DNA of 58,072 nt from Clostridiales bacterium. Lineage in GTDB: Bacteria > Bacillota_A > Clostridia > Saccharofermentanales > Saccharofermentanaceae. The notes under the pieces were generated by a model that saw only the letters and a list, made by a program, of their open reading frames with translations, made no database searches and was not told the DNA's origin. How positions within the stretch are numbered: position 1 is the first letter of the stretch; the number at the start of each line of letters is the position of its first letter. The position numbers were made by a program, and so were the translations under genes. Of this stretch, positions 52,507-58,072 are shown one piece after another. The stretch covers positions 1-58,072 of the forward strand of contig JAILHZ010000152.1 of assembly GCA_024695545.1 (NCBI GenBank), in the 5' to 3' direction.

Positions 52507-53559
52507 TTATCTGTTTTTCATCTTGTAGCAGAATGCCGCGCATCCTGCGCAGATCTTCTGCTGATAGTCCGGATCGGACAGGAGACGGTCATCCTCCGGG
52601 TTGGTCATATAGCCCATCTCCAGAAGGAACGACGGGACCGATGTCGCCCAGTTCAGGCCGCTGTAAGTGGTCGAAGCGTGGCATCCTCTGTACTTGGATC
52701 CGGTCGCATCCGACAGGCAGTTGCCGAGCCAGTCGCCCCACTTGACCTGACTGTCCGCGAGTTCACCGCGGCTGCAGACAAAGACGCCGATGCCGCGGGT
52801 GGACGAACTGTCCGCCGCATCGCAGTGCAGACGGATAAAGACATCCGCATTGTTATCTGTCGCGATCTTCGCGCGCTCGATATTCGAGATGTTTACATCG
52901 TTAGAGGTACGTGTCATGATGACCGTCGCACCCATCGACTCGAGATAATCCCTCATCTTCAGGCCGATCTCCAGAACGACCTCATATTCCGGACGCTTGG
53001 TCGCCACACCGGATGTTCCGGCGGAGACCTTCGGCTTCGTCTCATCGGACCATGGTGCTACGGACTCCTGCTCGGAGTTTGCTTTTCTCTGGTGACCCGG
53101 ATCAAGAACGATAACCATACCGGACAGATCGTACGAACCGGCAGGAGTCTGCTTCTTCGAAGGTGTCGGTTCTGCGGTCGGCTCCGGAGTCGGAGTCTTT
53201 GTCGGTTCCGGTGTCGGGGTCGGGGTTGCAGTCGGTTCCGGTGTCGGCGTTGCCGTCTCACTGGAAGGTGTCGTATCTGATGTCAGTTCCGGCTCTGTGT
53301 CCTTGGAAGATGCTTCCGTAGACAGGGACATGTCCGGATTCTGAGTACCGTCTGTCTCCGGATCCGAGAGATCCGGATCTGAGCTTTCCTCGTCCGAAGG
53401 GTCCGTCAGGCTCACTTCAGTACCGTCTTTCGGTGCTTTTAGCGAAGTATCCTTCTCGGACTTCTTCCACGGACCGATCGCAAAAAGCAGAACCAGCGTG
53501 ATGATCACCAGCACCCCTGTGATCACCGACATGATCGGTATCAGATTCTTGTTCTTCAT
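52507..53559 (-). CDS. N-acetylmuramoyl-L-alanine amidase (Amidase_3), membrane-anchored
   Basis: 350 aa. One N-terminal transmembrane helix (IMSVITGVLVIITLVLLFAI) is followed by an Asp/Ser/Thr region and a PTPTPEPT-type spacer up to ~140, then the zinc amidase: IVLDPGH near 152 (first His), the Glu in EYEVVLEIGLKMRDYLES, RLHCDAADSSS near 243 (second His) and the catalytic Glu in FLLEMGYMTN near 312. It cleaves the bond between muramic acid and the stem peptide. The start follows the preceding stop directly (TAAATG). Confidence 0.95.
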   Translation of the reverse strand: MKNKNLIPIMSVITGVLVIITLVLLFAIGPWKKSEKDTSLKAPKDGTEVSLTDPSDEESSDPDLSDPETDGTQNPDMSLSTEASSKDTEPELTSDTTPSSETATPTPEPTATPTPTPEPTKTPTPEPTAEPTPSKKQTPAGSYDLSGMVIVLDPGHQRKANSEQESVAPWSDETKPKVSAGTSGVATKRPEYEVVLEIGLKMRDYLESMGATVIMTRTSNDVNISNIERAKIATDNNADVFIRLHCDAADSSSTRGIGVFVCSRGELADSQVKWGDWLGNCLSDATGSKYRGCHASTTYSGLNWATSVPSFLLEMGYMTNPEDDRLLSDPDYQQKICAGCAAFCYKMKNR

Positions 53560-55146
53560 TTATGTCTCCTCCTCAATGACGGACTCACAGAAATATGTTC
53601 CGGAAGGATTATACACCTGAATCTTAAGCGAACCGTTGACCGTAGACGGGACTTCGATCTCAATCTCCGCCATGGACGAGTTCAGCATAACGCAGGTTCC
53701 CTCCTGGATCTTCTTTCCCGATCCATCCCTTACCTCATACCTGAAAGGCATATAATTATAGTATTCTTGCGTCTCGAAGTAAAAGTATAACTTCTTCGCA
53801 TCTTTGGGGATCTTGTCCACAAGAGCAAATGACATCGAGTTTAGGCTCCACCCGTTATATGCACAGAGTGCGTCCTGAGCATCCGGTACAAATTTCTCTC
53901 CCGGTAAAATAATATCAAAAGTGATATTCGCGACCATTGCCTGATCTGCATCCACAATTTCAAGGAAATACCTGCCTGCCGAAAGGGACTGAGGATCTTT
54001 CAGCGGAACGAGAAGCTCTGTAGTATCCGCCTTGATCGGTCCCGAAGAGAATGGCGCGCTTCCGGAATTCCATGAGTTGTAATCATAAAGATTATATTTG
54101 AGATCCGGATTCTGCGGCACATGATCGAGCGTCATCTTAACAGCCATATAATCTGTTCCTTCGTTATATCCGGGCACGGCGTTTCCGTCCTTATCGACCA
54201 TCACCACGTCAAACGCATAGATGATTTCCGGCAGCGGACGGCTGTCATCATAGATCTCGATATATCCGGAAGTAACCAGGTTCATATTCTTATCATAGAC
54301 CGAACACGTCAGCCAGCCTGCAGGAAGTTTGTATCCCGGCGACCAGTCGCAGTAGGCGAAATCATCGCCGTCGTCCACAACAACTGAATCTCTATATGTA
54401 TTTCCCGCCTCATCCGTAAACTCAAACGTCACGGTCTCACCGTAGCACTGTTCCCAGAAAGTAGCAACAAAACGAATGAACTTATCTGACTGGTGATATG
54501 CCATGACCTCATTGAACTGGTCATCGTACCAGCCGTGGCCCGCGTCTGTAAGTGTCTGTCCCGATTGGCCGGGAGCGGTGGTCGGCTGCGCAGTCGACTT
54601 CTTCTCAAACCTTATACCGGAAAGAAATGAGTACATCTCATCGATCATCTCATCAACACTTTTGCTGTCGATCAGCCAGTCTTCATCAAAGGCGAGATCG
54701 CAAGTGAACTCCAGGTCCTTGCTTTTTGCCTCTTCTATCGCCTTCTTGACCTCTTTTGCCGTGCTGTAGGAATTGACTTCTTCAGAGACTGCTTTTACAT
54801 CAAAATACTTAAAGGTAAGGATCGCTTCTGCTTTATCCTCATCGACCTTAACATCTCCGACTTCATAGGTGAGACGTTGATTGGCAGCATCGATCGCGGT
54901 CTTTCCTTCTGTTCTCTGGCATTCCTTTAGTTCGCTAAGGCCACTGCTCGTGCCGTCGATCATCTTTTCCAGTTTCGTATATTTACCGATTTTATAATAC
55001 GCACAGAAATCATCCAGCATAGCGATCGCCTTCTGGGTCGAATCTTTTTCCTTGCCGGATTTCTTCTTAGATCCGCAACCACCTAAGAATATCGAAAAAA
55101 CCATCACGCAAGATAGCGCCAGCGCCTGTAATCTCACTCTGCCCAT
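53560..55146 (-). CDS. Large lipoprotein, unknown function
   Basis: 528 aa. Lipobox FLGGC near residue 24 followed by SKKKSGKEK. The N-terminal 190 residues resemble an NTF2/DUF4878-like helical-beta unit (IAMLDDFCAYYKIGKYTKLEKM). The remainder is beta-rich with several Ig-like stretches (ATFWEQCYGETVTFEF; VVMVDKDGNAVPGYN; LYFYFETQEYYNYMPFRYEVRDGSG). AAGGAGG precedes the ATG. It heads the operon with amidase and CpXC genes, so it probably helps wall growth or remodelling (inference). Confidence 0.75.
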   Translation of the reverse strand: MGRVRLQALALSCVMVFSIFLGGCGSKKKSGKEKDSTQKAIAMLDDFCAYYKIGKYTKLEKMIDGTSSGLSELKECQRTEGKTAIDAANQRLTYEVGDVKVDEDKAEAILTFKYFDVKAVSEEVNSYSTAKEVKKAIEEAKSKDLEFTCDLAFDEDWLIDSKSVDEMIDEMYSFLSGIRFEKKSTAQPTTAPGQSGQTLTDAGHGWYDDQFNEVMAYHQSDKFIRFVATFWEQCYGETVTFEFTDEAGNTYRDSVVVDDGDDFAYCDWSPGYKLPAGWLTCSVYDKNMNLVTSGYIEIYDDSRPLPEIIYAFDVVMVDKDGNAVPGYNEGTDYMAVKMTLDHVPQNPDLKYNLYDYNSWNSGSAPFSSGPIKADTTELLVPLKDPQSLSAGRYFLEIVDADQAMVANITFDIILPGEKFVPDAQDALCAYNGWSLNSMSFALVDKIPKDAKKLYFYFETQEYYNYMPFRYEVRDGSGKKIQEGTCVMLNSSMAEIEIEVPSTVNGSLKIQVYNPSGTYFCESVIEEET

Positions 55147-55367
55147 GGTGGTCCTCCTTTTTTCTCAATGTATAGTTTGCGCCTTCACACCGCAATTCGC
55201 AAGTCACCCAGCCTCATTATATTATTAAGTTCTGATTAAAAAGTTTCACTTCTCTCACATAAAGGGTTTTTTCTTTCCGTCTTCCTGTGTTATTATTGTT
55301 TTGGTTGGTTATTCTTCTTTTTTGAAGGTGTATCTACTTGGGGGGAAGGGAGCAGTTTTTCTTTTTC

Positions 55368-56867
55368 ATGAAACTGTCGGATTTGACGCAATATAAAAAC
55401 ATCACCATCCAATGTCATGATAACCCGGATCCTGATGCGATCGCGTCCGGATTTGCCCTCTACAGGTATTTCAAGAGCCATCGCTGCAATGTCCGTCTGA
55501 TCTACAGCGGACGCACCAAGATCACCAAAGTTAATCTCACCATGATGATCGAGATGTTCCGTATCCCAATCGAGTACTGTGTCTCGGATTTCGGCACTTG
55601 TGATCTTCTGATCACCACCGACTGCCAGTACCGTTCCGGTAATGTCCGTTTCTTCCCGGCTCCGAAAGTAGCCGTAATCGACCATCACCAGTTCTGCGGG
55701 ATCGATGTGGATTACTCCTACATCCAGCCGAACGTCGGCTCCTGCTGTACACTCGTATGGCAGCTGTTCCGTAATGAAGGCATCGACATCAACAAGGATC
55801 CGATCTGCGCGACTGCTCTCTACTATGGTCTCTACTGTGATACCAACCAGTTCTCTGAAATCTATCACCCGCTCGACCGAGACATGCGTGATGCTCTGGC
55901 CTTTGACCAGGCAGCCGTCGTCCGTCTTTCCAATTCGAACCTGTCTCTTTCCGAGCTCTCGATCGCCGCACAGGCGATGAATGATTTCACCTTTGACAGT
56001 GAACTTCGTCTCGCGATCGTACAGGTTCAGCCCTGTGACCCGAATATCCTCGGTCTTATCAGTGACTTCCTGATCCAGGTCGACCGCGTAGATATCTGTA
56101 TCGCATTTAACGAAACGTACACAGGCTATAAGCTGTCCATCCGCTCCTGCATCAAGGAGACCAAGGCCAGCGAGCTCGCCGAATATATCACCGAGGACGT
56201 CGGTTTCGGCGGCGGTCATAAGAATAAGGCCGGTGGTTTCATCGGTAAGGATGAATACTCCGCCAAGTACAAGGATCTGCGTATGATGCAGTTCCTGCGC
56301 ATGAAGCTGACCAAGTATTCCGGCGAATGCGAGATCCTTCGTGCCGGTGTCGATAAGATCAGCATCGAGGGCCTGCACCGCTTCAGAAAGAAGAGAGTTC
56401 CAGTCGGTGTTGTATTCTGCAAGGACTTCGTAACTGCGAATACTCCGATCCTCGTCCGTACACTCGAGGGAGATATCGAGATCAACGCCAATGCCGATAC
56501 ATGTATCATGATCGGTGTCTCCGGCAATATCGTTCCGACCACGATGACGCGTTTCAAGGAGAATTATGACATGGCCAGCGCCAAGTCCAAGGTCTCTTCC
56601 GAATACCGTCCGACACTTAAGAATCTCCGCAGCGGCGAGACCTTCGACCTCGTAGAGCACATCCGTTCCTGCATCAACAAGGGTTCCGAATATGTCTACA
56701 TGAAGCCCATTAAGGATTCAGTCAAGATCTTTACCGTATGGGATGCCAATAACTATGTACGCGGCACCGAGGGCGACTACATCGCCATCCGCGAGAATGA
56801 TCTTTCTGACTTCTATATCGTTGAGAAGGATCTGTTCGACCAGACCTACGAGCCGGCCGATAAATAA
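55368..56867 (+). CDS. DHH-family phosphoesterase with extra C-terminal domain
   Basis: 499 aa from the ATG at 55368; a TTG ten codons upstream is closer to the GGGAG ribosome site and also possible. The metal-binding motifs are ITIQCHDNPDPDAIASG near 12-28, TTDCQYR near 80, DHHQF near 105, and the DHHA1 signature GFGGGHKNKAGG near 281. These proteins hydrolyse short oligonucleotides or cyclic dinucleotides. After ~330 an additional ~170-residue region ends in a segment with VWDANNYVRGTEGDYIAIRE. I recognise this as PGDYG-like but cannot assign a function. Confidence 0.87.
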   Translation: MKLSDLTQYKNITIQCHDNPDPDAIASGFALYRYFKSHRCNVRLIYSGRTKITKVNLTMMIEMFRIPIEYCVSDFGTCDLLITTDCQYRSGNVRFFPAPKVAVIDHHQFCGIDVDYSYIQPNVGSCCTLVWQLFRNEGIDINKDPICATALYYGLYCDTNQFSEIYHPLDRDMRDALAFDQAAVVRLSNSNLSLSELSIAAQAMNDFTFDSELRLAIVQVQPCDPNILGLISDFLIQVDRVDICIAFNETYTGYKLSIRSCIKETKASELAEYITEDVGFGGGHKNKAGGFIGKDEYSAKYKDLRMMQFLRMKLTKYSGECEILRAGVDKISIEGLHRFRKKRVPVGVVFCKDFVTANTPILVRTLEGDIEINANADTCIMIGVSGNIVPTTMTRFKENYDMASAKSKVSSEYRPTLKNLRSGETFDLVEHIRSCINKGSEYVYMKPIKDSVKIFTVWDANNYVRGTEGDYIAIRENDLSDFYIVEKDLFDQTYEPADK

Positions 56868-57722
56868 TCAGTTAAAGAGACCTTTCCTCTCTATATCCGA
56901 TTCCCGGACACCCTGAAGATAAAGCCCGTTATCCAGATCGACCGAATAGCCGATCCTGTCCAGATCTGCGATTGTTCCCGGTTCGCGCTTGCCGTATCGT
57001 CTGACATAGACCCGGTCTCCGATCCTGTACCTTCTTGATCCGGTTCCCCGCGAGCTGCTCTGGCTCAGTTTCTTGTCGATCTGATCGGCAACGAAAAAAG
57101 CACCGAGATGGCTGAGGAGCCCCGGTTTCTTCCCTGATGTATCTGCATAGTCATAAGAATCATCATCTTCATCCCAATCATCATCAAAGGCATGGGTCCC
57201 CAGTCTCTTGTCGAGCTTTCTCAGGTAATCATCATCAACGATTCCCTCGAGGTTCTCCATATCGGATTTGGAAATCTTCGTCTTACACTTCTTAAGTGCC
57301 TCTGTCAGCACTTCCTCAGAAGCATAGCCGTCCAGCTCGCTGATCTGCTTCGCAGTGAAATTATAACCCACTTTTAAATCATAGCGGATCATCTGGTCAA
57401 AGCACTCTTCCGGTACCAGTGAATCAAGATTCTGTATATCAGTGAAGGATATCGGCTTTCTTGTCGTCATATATCTGTCAATGATCTCCTTCCCCAGTTT
57501 CTCGGAGATCTGACCGTTCATCTCATAGATATCATTCGGTGTAAAGACAGTACCCAGGGAGATGGCTTTCCTGACAAGCTTCTCAGCCACATTATCTGAT
57601 ATGTAATTGACGCAGTCCGCAACTTCCTCAGAAGGGCAAATATCCTTAAGTGAAGCGATCCTGCTGAGCTGTGTGCTGTCCGACCAGTTATCGTAATTCT
57701 CGTAGAAATCCTGCCACGTCAT
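56868..57722 (-). CDS. Helical protein with C-terminal SH3/Tudor-like domain
   Basis: 284 aa from the ATG at 57722 (AGGTGA upstream). The first ~170 residues are amphipathic helices with repeated LxxLDxLVPEE, ISELDGYASEE and MENLEGIVDDD blocks, suggesting four or five short repeats. A D-rich linker (180-195) and a hydrophobic patch precede the C-terminal ~50 residues, RYRIGDRVYVRRYGKREPGTIADLDRIGYSV as landmarks, an SH3/Tudor-type beta barrel often seen binding nucleic acid or peptides. I do not recognise the family. It is downstream of the tRNA terminator and convergent with the DHH gene (stops adjacent). Confidence 0.7.
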   Translation of the reverse strand: MTWQDFYENYDNWSDSTQLSRIASLKDICPSEEVADCVNYISDNVAEKLVRKAISLGTVFTPNDIYEMNGQISEKLGKEIIDRYMTTRKPISFTDIQNLDSLVPEECFDQMIRYDLKVGYNFTAKQISELDGYASEEVLTEALKKCKTKISKSDMENLEGIVDDDYLRKLDKRLGTHAFDDDWDEDDDSYDYADTSGKKPGLLSHLGAFFVADQIDKKLSQSSSRGTGSRRYRIGDRVYVRRYGKREPGTIADLDRIGYSVDLDNGLYLQGVRESDIERKGLFN

Positions 57723-57810
57723 AGATATCACCTAACGCTTTCTTCTCATCAGCGATCCGTCAGTTCTATCTTCATTATAGCATCCGTGATGGTAAATATT
57801 GGGACAACAA

Positions 57811-57838
57811 AAAAGCAGCTACTTTCGTAACTGCTTTA
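57811..57838 (-). terminator. Terminator of the rRNA/tRNA transcript
   Basis: On the minus strand AAAGCAGTTAC, GAAA loop, GTAGCTGCTTT, then T tract, directly after tRNA-Asn. Confidence 0.85.
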
Positions 57839-57840
57839 TT

Positions 57841-57916
57841 TGGCTCCTCCAGTAAGACTCGAACTTACGACCCTGCGGTTAACAGCCGCATGCTCTACCG
57901 ACTGAGCTATAGAGGA
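57841..57916 (-). tRNA. tRNA-Asn (anticodon GTT)
   Basis: 76 bases including an encoded CCA. The acceptor TCCTCTA pairs with TGGAGGA, the D arm is GCTC/GAGC, the anticodon stem GCGGC encloses CTGTTAA with GTT, and the T loop is TTCGAGT. It follows the 5S gene by six bases. Confidence 0.97.
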
Positions 57917-57922
57917 ATATAA

Positions 57923-58038
57923 TCCGGCAGTGATCTATTTTCCCGGGCCGTCTCCAGCCAAGTATCTTGGACACTGACGAGCTTAACTTCTGTGTTCGGG
58001 ATGGGAACAGGTGTGGCCTCGCCGTAATAACCACCGGA
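57923..58038 (-). rRNA. 5S ribosomal RNA
   Basis: About 116 bases. The terminal stem CCGGTGGT/ACTGCCGG, the conserved loop CCCGAACACAGAAGTTAAG and the GGGAAAATAG-type region are all present on the minus strand. It marks the 3' end of an rRNA operon whose 23S gene lies beyond the window. Confidence 0.97.
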
Positions 58039-58040
58039 AT

Positions 58041-58072
58041 GGTTGAGGGTCTTTAAGCTGCACCCTCAAGAC
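58041..58072 (-). other. 23S-5S spacer hairpin
   Basis: TTGAGGGT and ACCCTCAA arms can pair; a typical processing stem between 23S and 5S. Only the edge is visible. Confidence 0.5.

Overview
The window reads as chromosomal DNA of a Gram-positive, low-to-mid GC bacterium of the Bacillota, most likely class Clostridia. The basis is strong AGGAGG-type ribosome binding sites, several lipoproteins with a lipobox Cys followed by Lys/Ser, a FeoB-associated Cys-rich peptide, Dlt-like cell-wall esterification genes, a type I holin-like toxin and HD-GYP signalling. I could not place the family. There is no phage, integrase, insertion sequence or CRISPR array. Most of the window is ordinary chromosome, and the unusual content lies mainly between and across the genes.

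Layout. 1-305: start of an iron-dependent alcohol dehydrogenase. 0.5-6.7 kb: duplicated-domain lipoprotein, carAB with a consensus promoter, and a Dabb protein. 6.9-11.2 kb: lipoprotein, zinc-ribbon protein and membrane proteins. 11.3-11.9 kb: RelBE-like toxin-antitoxin with an operator palindrome. 12-14.7 kb: serA and a class V aminotransferase (serine synthesis). 15-18.1 kb: very large PP2C-like/TM protein. 18.3-22.2 kb: translationally coupled operon of two DUF885 lipoproteins around a FeoB-associated peptide. 22.4-27.2 kb: acyl-adenylating enzyme plus ABC-2 exporter. 27.3-30 kb: radA, ispD, ispF. 30.1-34 kb: thioredoxin-like lipoprotein, Mrp, orphan PD-(D/E)XK protein, methyltransferase, lipoprotein. 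34.2-37.3 kb: beta-propeller/HD-GYP sensor. 37.4-49.2 kb: a scattered Dlt-like set (SGNH protein, MBOAT, carrier protein, adenylating ligase) mixed with plsC, a TIM44-like protein, an HTH-PurM fusion, a type I toxin locus, a MutS-like ATPase and an AraC regulator. 49.3-57.7 kb: racemase, transglutaminase, CpXC protein, amidase, lipoprotein, DHH phosphoesterase and an unknown protein. The right end holds tRNA-Asn and 5S rRNA, the 3' end of an rRNA operon on the minus strand.

Most notable signals. (1) A 9-base word, AAAAGCACT, occurs 30 times exactly on the two strands where about 0.4 would be expected; it falls in several reading frames and between genes, sometimes as hairpin pairs, much as DNA-uptake sequences do. 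(2) Four intergenic terminators carry the same long conserved interior inside unrelated but perfectly paired outer stems, suggesting a structured RNA family. (3) Two intergenic arrays have exact periods: 53 bp x 6 upstream of the acyl-carrier gene, and 62 bp x 3 upstream of the orphan nuclease-like gene. (4) A compact type I toxin/antisense-RNA locus sits at the end of a helix-turn-helix/PurM fusion gene. Gene functions rest on recognisable motifs. Roles of the repeats are inference.
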